Origin: Phallus indusiatus
Lineage: Eukaryota > Basidiomycota > Agaricomycetes > Phallales > Phallaceae
Direction: 5' to 3'
DNA length: 64,000 nucleotides
NCBI GenBank assembly: GCA_027605045.1
Contig: JAQFWX010000091.1
Coordinates: 1 to 64,000 of the forward strand
In this document: positions 19,296 through 28,941 of the stretch, one piece after another
How the letters are laid out: the number at the start of each line of letters is the position of its first letter
How positions within the stretch are numbered: the first letter of the stretch is position 1
Translations under genes and position numbers: made by a program
The notes under the pieces: generated by a model
Told to the model about the DNA's origin: nothing
Seen by the model: only the letters and a program-made list of their open reading frames with translations
Database searches by the model: none

Positions 19296-20516
19296 ATGTC
19301 TTTATTTAGGCATAGTCTCCAACGCGCTTTTTGCGCTCGATACTCCTCTCGAATGCGGACAACACAACGGTGGAATTCGACAGCTTCCCAAAATCCAAAC
19401 GGTCAAAAAATTGACGACGGCTCCGTAACCTCGACTGCGATCCCACACCTCTCGGGCTCGGATACTCAGACAGTCACAACCAAAAGTAGTCCTGAAAATG
19501 CTGAGCTTGTCGAAGTCGAAGAGGGTGACGAAATAGTTTTAAGTGGAGATGACATTATGAGGATGATGGAGGAAGGCGAAAAAGATGAATCTGATGAAAC
19601 ACAATATTTTCTTTCCCCAGACGCTAGTGGTTCTGGCAGCGGTCTCGGACTGACGGGCAGAAATTTGGCAGATCTGACCACCAAACCTTCGCATTTCTAC
19701 GCTCTCCCTGACCCTGTGTGGGACAACACTGAACAGCACGTGTTTCAATCCTCCAAACGCGCTCCTTTACGTTACAATTCAAGTGTCTTCGATACCAACT
19801 GGACACCCATGTTTTTTGACCTAAACGAAATCCACAAAGACCCCGATCCAGAGTTCGATAAACCATTCAATATCGATGATATTGATGAAGTTTCCGGAGC
19901 AAGTTCAGTAGACGAAAATGAAATTCGCTCGCCTTTACATCATCTTCCCATCCCTTATAACGAACTTGACCGCTTGCATCGTTATCCTTTGATTTCATTA
20001 CGTCGTACCCATCAGACTGGGAAGGGTAAAGTCCAGTCCCGCTACTCTCTTGTCGTCGTTGGCAACGGAAACGGCCTGGTTGGCATTGGAGAAGGAAAAG
20101 CGGAAGAACCCGCTCAAGCTATGGATAATGCTTTCGCCGAAGCCGTGCGTAATATCGACTACGTGGACAGATTTGAAAACCGTACTCTATGGTCGGAAAT
20201 GGAACTCAAATTTGGATCGACTCGATTACACATGCGACCGCGTCCTGTTGGATTCGGTCTCATGTGCGCACCCGGTATTCATCAAATATTCAAGGCGGCT
20301 GGTATCAAAGATGCCAGTGCCAAAATTTGGGGAAGTAGGAATAAAATAAATGTTATTAAAACAACTATTATGATGTTGCATTCCGGACATCAGCCTCTTG
20401 GTATGGGTGATGGTGTTGGTGGTAGAGCGAGAAGACCAGAAAAGAAGGCTGGAATGCGGGGTAGAACTGCTGTCGAGCTAGAACGCGGAAGGAGGTTGAT
20501 TGATGCCAGGACATAG
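19296..20516 (+). CDS. MRPS5: Mitochondrial small-subunit ribosomal protein uS5m
   Basis: Mitochondrial homologue of bacterial ribosomal protein S5. Single exon. The ATG at 19296 is preferred over an in-frame non-ATG extension because it begins an Arg-rich, acid-free presequence (MSLFRHSLQRAFCARYSSRM) suited to mitochondrial import. An acidic, Ser-rich linker follows. The S5 domain begins at about residue 225: HQTGKGKVQSRYSLVVVGN, GLVGIGEGKAEEPAQAMDNA, then the C-terminal half with RPRPVGFGLMCAPGIHQIF, KAAGIKDASAKIWGS and INVIKTTIMML. The length of 406 residues is typical of fungal uS5m with its long N-terminal extension. It converges on the next gene with 96 bases between stops. Confidence 0.95.
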   Translation: MSLFRHSLQRAFCARYSSRMRTTQRWNSTASQNPNGQKIDDGSVTSTAIPHLSGSDTQTVTTKSSPENAELVEVEEGDEIVLSGDDIMRMMEEGEKDESDETQYFLSPDASGSGSGLGLTGRNLADLTTKPSHFYALPDPVWDNTEQHVFQSSKRAPLRYNSSVFDTNWTPMFFDLNEIHKDPDPEFDKPFNIDDIDEVSGASSVDENEIRSPLHHLPIPYNELDRLHRYPLISLRRTHQTGKGKVQSRYSLVVVGNGNGLVGIGEGKAEEPAQAMDNAFAEAVRNIDYVDRFENRTLWSEMELKFGSTRLHMRPRPVGFGLMCAPGIHQIFKAAGIKDASAKIWGSRNKINVIKTTIMMLHSGHQPLGMGDGVGGRARRPEKKAGMRGRTAVELERGRRLIDART

Positions 20517-20612
20517 TGTACATATCACAATATTATCAGTAATAATAAAATTACACCCTTTCTTCGTAGCGTGAAATTATTCATGGTATTCATTATTACT
20601 TTTTGTGTGTAT

Positions 20613-21713
20613 TTACACTTTCTCTCCCGAGTTTTTGCTATGAACTACCTCCCATAACTGATCCCGGATAGTCCAAGGTTCATCAAACCACATCCGCTTT
20701 TCGAAAACAAGATATTCTAGTACTCGCTTTGGTTCAGGTTGAGTAGTCGATGCCCGTGTCGAAATACTCTGAAAAAAGATTCATGAGAAAGAATAGATTT
20801 CTATTATGACATTGAAATTACCTGCAGTGAATCAAATTTCAAGCACGCTTGAACGAACCAACGCGTTCCGAATTTAGGTTCTGTTGGACCATAGTGACCT
20901 TGTAACGTCCGTATCGACACACATTGTACTGGAGAAGAGAGGGAGTGTAATGTCCAATTTAGACTTTTCGACGAGCCTCGGTGTAATGCTTTAGTTCTCT
21001 CGAGGGCTCTTTGTCTATAAAGTCCTTTTGTGAGTTGATTTACGGTTGGGGTGTGTCCTCTGTATTTGATGATTTATTTGCATGCGTAACTGGGAGCAAA
21101 AACTTCTTCTCGCTCACCTGGCGATAGCAGCGTTTAGCTCCTTATAGGTGCTTAATCCTATATCTCGTAAGGGCTCAAGCCATGTTTTGGGACGTGTCGA
21201 TGCAGTGCGAAAGACTTGGTATGAGAAGGGTTTTAGTGTCGAATCCCAAGGAAAAGAATGACTTTTCGCTATTCGATGCATTCTGAATCAAGGTTAAGTG
21301 ATGAAATAAAGAAACGAAATAATAAAAGTTATACGAGATAGAATTCGAAATTTTGTTGCTTAGGTTATGTTCAAAAGAAGCCCATATTTGCTTTATCGTT
21401 GTACCTCTTGTAAATATGGACACAGGTACACGGAGATCTGTAAACACCTCGGTCAGTATATAAAAAAGCAGATAGCTAGATAGCAAAATTTACCAAGCAG
21501 ATCCAAAGGCAGTCCCCACAAATCGAAGTCTACTAGCTTATGTTGTTCCAGTAGCTTGATTCTTTCTAGTTCTCGGACAACGGTGTCTCCTTGTGCTTCT
21601 AAACTTTTGAGATTCAGACGTCGACCACCCTCCGTGTGTGCATTTGCTCTTTGCGAGCATAAAAACGGGGATAATTTGCTTGTACTTTTCGCGGCGTTTC
21701 GAAAGACGAGCAT
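20613..21713 (-). CDS. mL45/MBA1-like mitochondrial protein (Tim44-like fold)
   Basis: Five exons join in frame: 21713-21494, 21437-21335, 21282-21118, 21059-20822 and 20768-20613, giving 293 residues. The ATG at 21713 starts a basic presequence (MLVFRNAAKSTSKLSPF). The body shows RPKTWLEPLRDIGLSTYKEL, LYRQRALERTKALHRG, EPKFGTRWFVQACLKFDS and RVLEYLVFEKRMWFDEPW, which fits the mL45/MBA1 family. In yeast Mba1 is a membrane-bound ribosome receptor that helps insert proteins into the inner membrane; in animals mL45 is its ribosomal counterpart. The final WxIRDQ motif fits the family end. Assignment is from motif memory, so a related Tim44-domain protein remains possible. Divergent from the CHCH gene, 146 bases away. 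Confidence 0.8.
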
Positions 21714-21859
21714 TGACGGGATCGGAACGAATTCGTCCAAAGCCGGCAAGACGCGTGAGTGCGTGCTATAGGTGCCGGTGCTTACTCAGCACATTTTTTC
21801 CAGCATTCTCTTGAACTTTGACCACTACATACCGCTGTATTCAGCTCACCCAGTCTATT

Positions 21860-22467
21860 ATGCCTGTAAGTCCTCATTCTGAGAAGCAAGTATACTAAAT
21901 GGCTCATCTATGTCTCTAGCGTCAATCTCGTTCTCGTCCTGCAGCTCGCCCCGCACCTCCACCTGTGCAAAAGACGCAAACTAGGCCCGCAACAACAGCT
22001 GCCGCGCCTCCCATGCAAGCACCCCCAGCTCCAGCTCCTCATCCAGGTGCTGCTGCTGCTACCGGAAGCAGTGGCCCAGGGTTAATGGGTCAAATGGCCG
22101 CCACAGCCGGTAGTGTCGCCATGGGTAGCGTTTTGGGACACGGGCTTTCTTCGATGTTGTTCGGAGGTTCAAGGAGCGCAGAAGCCGTCGAACAGCCCGT
22201 GGCCCAACCTGCCCCTCAACAGCAACAGGCTATGTCTTGTGATTTCCAGGCTAAACGTAATTTCTCCTATTCATTCTATTATTTGTTCATTGGGTACTTA
22301 CTTCTATCTCTTTGCAGAGTTGACAACATGTTTAGAAAGTGGCGACGTTCAAGCTTGTGCTTGGTACATTGATCAATTTAAAGCTGTAAGTTTTTTAATG
22401 GTCAGTTGTGTAGACAATACGAATGACGGATATCCCGTAGTGCCAAGCTGCTGCGAAGCAGTACTAA
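21860..22467 (+). CDS. Twin CX9C CHCH-domain protein (Mix17/CHCHD2-CHCHD10 type)
   Basis: Small mitochondrial intermembrane-space protein. Exons 21860-21865, 21920-22256, 22318-22385 and 22441-22467 join to 145 residues; the first exon codes only Met-Pro. The N-terminus is Arg- then Ala/Pro-rich (RPAARPAPPPV), a central Gly-rich hydrophobic stretch follows (LMGQMAATAGSVAMGSVLGH), then SRSAEAVEQ and the CHCH domain with CDFQAKQLTTC and CAWYIDQFKAC, two CX9C motifs separated by eight residues. This order matches the CHCHD2/CHCHD10 and yeast Mix17 family. MIA40, the oxidoreductase that folds such proteins, is encoded in the same window at 57095. Confidence 0.92.
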
Positions 22468-22764
22468 TTTTCACTTGGTCGATATAATCGTAAAGTAGAA
22501 TATATATATACTTAAGCATAGGAGATGAAAATATCAGGGTTCAAACGCTTCTGTTGAATTTGCGATCGGCCGTAAATAAGGTTACGGTATTCGCATTGAA
22601 CGTGATGGGAGTCAAGTGGCCTACAAATGCCTAAAATAACTATGCAGCAATTTATGAAAGACACGGTGAATTCCAGATTAAGAGCGATTTGTGCTCAAGG
22701 TTTTATACGTACAATTAGAATTACAAATATAATAAACACAAAGCGACCTTTTAGCCGAACTGGG

Positions 22765-24241
22765 TTATTCTTCGTACATACTTTTAACTACATCTAGAGC
22801 TTCTTTATCCAATGTTTCTTTATCCAAATCGTACTTTGGGGAATACGCCGGAATCGCTAGAGCACTGAAATAGATAAGCATAGGCAGTAGAAGTAGAGCG
22901 GCATACCGAGTTATTTTACCTTTGTCGTAAACACTCAATTGCCTTGGTATAATTGTCATCCCTTGCCTCAAAGGTATCACCAGGTTTTTCAAACCAAGTT
23001 ATGGCTTCCTCCGCGAGTTGATAAGCCTGCTCCCAGTGCGAAGTAGAAGGACGCGAGACTCTCATCAAACTTGAGGTGGATGCCACCTCAATCTTCCTTA
23101 ATCGCTGCAGTTCCTTGTTAGGTCCGAAACTTAGTATAGACAACAATAGAAGGTGATTTACGCTAGAATGTGCCGCTCGGTTTAGTTGAGATAACATCGC
23201 CGAACTCGTCTCCTCCGACTATAACCAGAGGTAAGTATGTCTTCCAAGTAACAAGCATTAGACTTATTTTACTCACATCACCATCTTCCCCTCTACGAAT
23301 ACTTAAACTCAAACTGCAAGAGATGGCTTCCATGTATGATGTGAATATAAAGCTGAATATTTTGTTCGCGACTGCAAGCAAAATCAGCATACATACAAAG
23401 ATGAAAAATGGAAGCACACACCTGAAATCATTCTCCTGAGCAGATCACGTCTTTCCAAACCCGACTGCATTGTAGGCTCAGCAAAAATTCTGTCATTAGT
23501 TGGATCGAAAGTATAAAAATAAAAATCGTTGAGGTTGGTCAGAATGCCGCGGACTCGGAGGGCTTCAAAACCCGGTATCATCTTGTTCTTCGAGGCGGCA
23601 GCTACATATCCAGAATATTATTAGAGCTTTGTGCTGAGATAAACGGCAGATGGACGCACCAACAAGCTCAGCGATTAGCTGTGTAACATATTGTGAATCG
23701 AGAGTATCCTTTTTGATCTCGACCACGACGAGAAGTACACCTCCTATGATATAGATCTATGGCAATTTTATCTGAGAAAGTGTAAACAGACTAATTGGTG
23801 AATAATTCACACCTCATGTTCAACCCTCCCTCCTGATGAAATATTTGTTTTGCCAAGCGTAGCCTCTGGTTTATCAATGAGGCGTCCCTCAAAAAGATTC
23901 ACAATGGGGACAATATACTGATGGTTGTTTAGCTGTATTATGGGAGAATACATAAACGTACGAACGGGCTCAAAAATCCTGACTCTCCTTGCTTCATTAT
24001 CATTGCAAACCTCTCTGTCTCCATAAACATTGACACTTTCCCAGGCTCTCTTATACATATCTGTCTGCAGGGCCGCTGGGAGCCTGTAGGTGGGTCCTTC
24101 CACTGTCTCAATACTCGCCGGGACCTCTGGAAGAGTAGAAAGTCCTTCCCGAACATCAGCATAGCTGGTATTACTAAAAGATGGACGCCTCTTGCTTCTG
24201 AATCCTTCAGGTGATAAAGATGGGGAAAGTTTACGCTTCAT
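22765..24241 (-). CDS. Hypothetical protein with possible PD-(D/E)XK-like core
   Basis: Six exons join in frame: 24241-23813, 23756-23660, 23601-23422, 23371-23277, 23218-22920 and 22864-22765, giving 399 residues. The start MKRKLSPSLSPEGFRSKRR is strongly basic and could be a nuclear localization signal. The centre carries a hydrophobic strand running into a charged triad, GGVLLVVVEIKKD, followed by QYVTQLIAELVGAA, then KMIPGFEALRVRGILTNLND and FYFYTFDPTND. The Val-rich strand ending in E-x-K resembles the core of PD-(D/E)XK nuclease folds, but the upstream Asp is not securely located, so this is inference. The C-terminal part is helical and charged. No signal peptide or membrane segment was seen. 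I do not recognise the family with certainty. Confidence 0.8.
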
Positions 24242-25054
24242 CTAGTTGTAAGTATAAAATAATACAATCGCTTGAAGCTGCAGTGAATGCTAACGCTTAA
24301 GCGCTAAAGTATGTACTTTAGTCTACGTCATTGAAAAATTCTTTATTTAGGCGTCTAATAAGGGTATTACGCCCAAGGCATGCAGTTTTAAATCTCAGGC
24401 TAGACGAGATTTAAGTCCCTAGGTCAAGTAGATTTCGCGCAATTTTCAGCGTTTGTAAGAATTAAACTAACTAACTTTAAAACGAAATTAAATGAAGTAC
24501 CAAGAAGTGTAGCGTACTTCCATATATACTCAAAAGAAAGAGAGAGGCGGGCTACATGAGAAATATTGAATTATAAGAAGGGGGAAAAGAATAGTCGTGT
24601 TTTAAAATTTACCCTGTTTCATTACTAGTATGGCTTGAAGTCGACGTCATGTGTACTAATGTTTCCGTTGGTTGGAATATCATCTTCAATTTTTTCTGTC
24701 CGGCCGTCTATGACTCTATGTAGAATTTAACCTTATCATTGATCTTCACGTTTGATTATACCAAGTTTAAAAATAGGTCGCCGGTTCAGTTTTAGCTCTG
24801 TGAACTGGTCCTAAAACACGCCAAACTTGAAGAGAATTGCCATCGTGGAAAGTGGTAATATTCGTTCCGCTATGTGTCAGTTGTGCGGTAATAATTAGCG
24901 GGCACATAACACTAATCTGAAAGGTCGGGTTCATAAGTCATAGTGTAGGATATGCAATAAAAATATTTTTCAAACAATGTCGCTTTGTTACGTAAATTAT
25001 TGGTCATATAGCTACAATATGTCACTCAACCGACATAAAATGGTAGCGATCTGG
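24242..25054. other. intergenic, AT-rich
   Basis: Contains the promoter side of the hypothetical gene at 22765-24241 and the 3' flank of the AA9 gene. No carbohydrate-binding module or other coding exon was recognised beyond the AA9 stop. Confidence 0.45.
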
Positions 25055-26414
25055 TCAACATGCAAATACCGCCGGACCCGGAATGGTGTAGTTTGTCACA
25101 GGAGGCCAGTAAACTAAATACAGGAAACTCAATTAACCGCAGATTGTAGAGGTTCAAGAACTTACTATCAATTGTAATACCGGGGTCAGTAGAATGATAT
25201 GCACCGGGCTGGCAGGCGGGCGGTTTGAGTAAATTTTATTCTCATAAAAACAAAGATTACCCACGAAAGAGACTGTAGCCGGGGTCTTAGTTCCAGCTCC
25301 TCCTATAATATTAAGCTGGCCGCATTCCATGTCTATAGACTTAGGGTTAGAACGACCTGCCCGTTCAAAAAACAATATGCACCGACAGAATTGAGCGCCA
25401 GGGTAGGTGGATGCGGCATGCAAAGCTAATCCAACCGAGTTTATTGATTGATAAAACGTGAAATGGCGTACTTGCCTATAATTTCAGTACGGACTAGATA
25501 GTTACCAGACACGATGCAGGAGGGGATAGTGAATGTGTGCTTCCCCTTGTTTGCAATCAGTCGATCGACACCCCAAGTGCTGTTGTTAGCGTCAAAGCCA
25601 TCTTCCCATATCTTAAACCAGTTCAATCCTGTGACAGATGTTTGCGTGGCATTAGAAATTTGAGCTCTGGAGGTGGTTAAGTCTCTACGCTTTCTTGAAG
25701 TTGAATGTCACATACAAGTATACGATGACAGGTCCTTTGTGGCTGGGGTCGATAGGGTCTTGAGGATCACTACAACCATTTGTCGGAAGAGTAACATATG
25801 TAGGGCGAGGAAATTTACCTAGGATCAGCTCCCGCCAGTGTATGGTGCCTTAGAAAATAAGTTTCTTATAAACGAACTGATGAAATTGATGTTCAGTTAC
25901 CACTCAGCAGTCATTTGAGCACCGGCGGGGACTTGGATGACAACCTGAGAAAAAGAATTGACCATAACCCAGAAGGCATATTTTAGAGGTTTACCTGGGA
26001 AACAGGTTGTTGGTACGGGTTGATACCTAGGAGGAATGAGGTTATCATGAGGTTCAAAACTCAATGGAAAGTTTTCTTACCACCGTTGCAAATGAGATCC
26101 TTAGCTTTGGGTTAGAGATCAGAACTCTGTACAACAGTGCACTCACATCAGACGTGACATCTGTAATAGGGCCATCGTACGTCGGGACACGAATCCCATT
26201 GATATGACCTTGGTCTAAGGACATACGTAAGAAGAGTATCCTGGAAAAGTATCCTACACCACCTACCAACTCCATTTACATACAATTCCTGTTGAAAGGA
26301 TCATCCTCAAGTTGTGTTTTGGATAATTTGGCAAGCACTTACTTGCATAATGGTATGTGCAGAAATCGACGCAAAGAGGCTGGCCAACGAAGAAAGCAAC
26401 GGTACAGTCTTCAT
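25055..26414 (-). CDS. AA9 lytic polysaccharide monooxygenase, secreted
   Basis: Copper enzyme that cleaves cellulose or related glucans oxidatively outside the cell. Thirteen exons join in frame to 246 residues: 26414-26343, 26288-26267, 26214-26147, 26099-26081, 26026-25995, 25944-25901, 25848-25819, 25769-25716, 25666-25476, 25425-25387, 25332-25265, 25208-25166 and 25113-25055. The signal peptide [19 protein letters not shown] ends directly before His-Thr-Ile, giving the N-terminal copper His. Further family marks are [18 protein letters not shown], the second His pair in [33 protein letters not shown] and the axial Tyr in GAQFYMECGQL. The intron at 25475 uses a GC donor. There is no CBM1; the protein ends [10 protein letters not shown], a single-domain enzyme. 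Confidence 0.96.
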
Positions 26415-27417
26415 CTTGAATTCTGAAAAAAAAGAGGCACGCTATGGGTCGTAAAGCAAGTTTCTAAAAACCATCATATAAATGACAAAGAGGTCGACGA
26501 AAAATCAAGCGACGTTCCAAAAGAAGGCCTGGGGCAATGTTTGTCAGCTTAATTTAAGAGCAATACGCGGAAATACCTAGGATAACAGTGAGTGGAATAT
26601 GAAACTCTGCGATTGGAATCCGATGATATCACTGAATCTGCCCGAGCAAATGTGAAAAGCGCATAAGATGAACTGTATCTAACCGACTGTTCCACTTTGA
26701 ATGACGAAATGAAAAACAGTCTAGCCATAGTAGCGGCGGTGATTCGGTAAGGACTTGGAGATTTTCCGCAGATTAGTCGCCATACGAATTCTCAAAACCT
26801 TCTTGTAGACGCGACGAATATGTTTTGTTCCTGTTCACTCGGCGGCCAAGAGAGATCCATTAGGAGGAGATTGGTAATAGTAGGGGAAGTAGCTCGCAAG
26901 AATGTTTGTTGGAGAGCCTCGAATTTCAACCGAGATTTGGTATGAGAACATCCATGACCCAAACCATTCGAGATAAGACCAAATTGGACAGTAATTGTGA
27001 AACCAAGACGTTCTCCACGAGCGATAAAAGATGAAAACTAGAACAGAAGGCCTGTTTGATTTTCATGTGTTCTACAATTTTTGTGAAGCTGCGTCGAATA
27101 ATTTGAAAACTATGGGCCTTATCAAGGTGAGGTAATATTTTGGGCTCTTCTACTCGATCTGTGTATTATGTCTGACCGATCACAACGAGGAAACGGAATT
27201 AAAATAGTAGATTGTTTTCTTTTCATGAGTGATATGTAGTTGGATGGTAAGTAAATCGACCTGAAATCGACTGGCTATTGCTTCCCACGGAGGATCGCAT
27301 TCGAATACTAGCGCCGAGTGAGGCAAGAAGAACAGGAATTAGCTGTTGGTTGAGTTTTCTGTGGCGTCCTTACTTTCAAAGTAGTGTTTACTTCTTAGAA
27401 AGCTCATTTCTCTGACA
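26415..27417. other. intergenic, promoters of AA9 and the RING-like gene
   Basis: One kilobase between divergent genes. Only short open frames were seen. It should hold the regulatory region of the AA9 gene, but no regulator site was identified with confidence. Confidence 0.45.
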
Positions 27418-28763
27418 ATGCCTTCGTCCACGGCGCGCACTGCTGCCTTGGCTTTCGCACTTTCATCCTGGATTGAGGGACTGACGCAACTCAGGACGGT
27501 ATTATTGACACCGGGAATGAGAAGAGAGGATGATGATGACTATCAAGAGTTTAATCCCATCACCCCCAATGCGACATGGAAAGAGAAGTTGATGTCCTGG
27601 CTCAACCGAAATGGCCGTGCAGACATCGAAATGGATGACTTGGAGCGGACTTCTCTCGGCGCCGCAGACATTGTGGTGAGTACTAAAAACAAACAATCAC
27701 CAACGTGTTTCTCATATTATCGTGCCAGACCGCTTTCGCTGTTTTGCAATCACTCAAACAACCCATCTTACCTTTTCTTTTATCACCTTTCTCCGCTACC
27801 TTGCCCATACCCAGGACTTCTAATACCCGTTCAATTAAATGGATGCGCTTGCTGCTCATGACGATTATGCTTTCATTGTTTCATGAAGCAGAACGCGTCT
27901 CGGTGTCCTTGGCTGTCCAGCTTTTCAAAAAACATCGCGACGAGAGGAACAAAGCACTGCTGGGGAACCTTTACGTTCGCGGCGACGCTCTCAGAAGGCG
28001 TCCAATCGCCCACGAGGACGAAGATGAAGACTGCTTAATTTGCGCTGGTGTTGGCGCGGACAACCCTCTTTCACAATCTATATCCAGCATATCTTCAATG
28101 GCTACTAATTCCATCGCAGCTCAAGACAGTCTCGGTCCGCTAGAAGCTTTTTGTGCAAACGCACCCCAGAAGCACATTGCCCATCGCACCTGCTTTCTTT
28201 CTTGGCATTCGGCATATCGCCAGCAACGTAGACATTTACCCGCAGAATATGTTGTCCTTCAGCATCCATACCCATCCGAAGCCGTTCGGAAACGAGCTCA
28301 AACTATAGTTGAGGCAGCTGGTTTGCCGCACTTGAGCCGTCTCATAAGGTTTCCACACGAATTACCATGGACATGGCCTCATCCAGGTGGTATGACAGAG
28401 CCAAGAAGGCATTTCCGTCCTACATTGACGTTAACAGAGAACGCGGCTGCAGGCTCATCGTCTGTTAATAATATCTCGAGATGTCTTGCGACGTTGCATA
28501 CCATGAGTCCCCCGTGTCCAGCGTGTAGGTCATCTGTTTTCTTACAGATCTATACCCGTCCAGGACCTCGACGATTCGCAAATAACTCTCGCACACGTCG
28601 TGACTTATTGTACTTCTATGCCCGAGTGTGGTACAAGTATTGGTGCAAAGTCGTTGCTCCTAAGACCGTTCTTTATCGTGTAGCTTCTCAATGGTCATTT
28701 GTTATGGCATTATTGAGCATGATTCATATTTCGGGAGGACCAATTCGATATACCTATTCCTAA
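27418..28763 (+). CDS. RING-finger-like protein with expanded zinc-binding loop
   Basis: Two exons, 27418-27675 and 27729-28763, join in phase 0 to 430 residues. The N-terminal half is acidic (MRREDDDDYQEFNP), followed by a hydrophobic stretch (PILPFLLSPFSATLPIP, then MRLLLMTIMLSLF) that could contact a membrane. From about residue 205 there is CLICAGVGAD, then FCANAPQKHIAHRTC, and about 120 residues later CPACRSS. The C-x2-C, C...H...C and C-x2-C elements are in RING or RING-CH order, so an E3 ubiquitin ligase role is possible, but the insert before the last pair is far longer than in ordinary RING domains. The C-terminus (DLLYFYARVWYKYWCKVVAP) is aromatic and hydrophobic. Confidence 0.72.
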
Positions 28764-28941
28764 ATTCACACAAACACAACACGCTAGTTCTTATAATTTT
28801 CAGGGTTTTAACAATGATAAAAATGTATCATACACCGTCTCTATGTATCGACATGTGTTTTTTATATACGTTCCTGGAGGATGAGGTGATGATTCCTCAG
28901 ATAAATATCTGTGAACTCCCATTGGAAATATATTCAAGATC

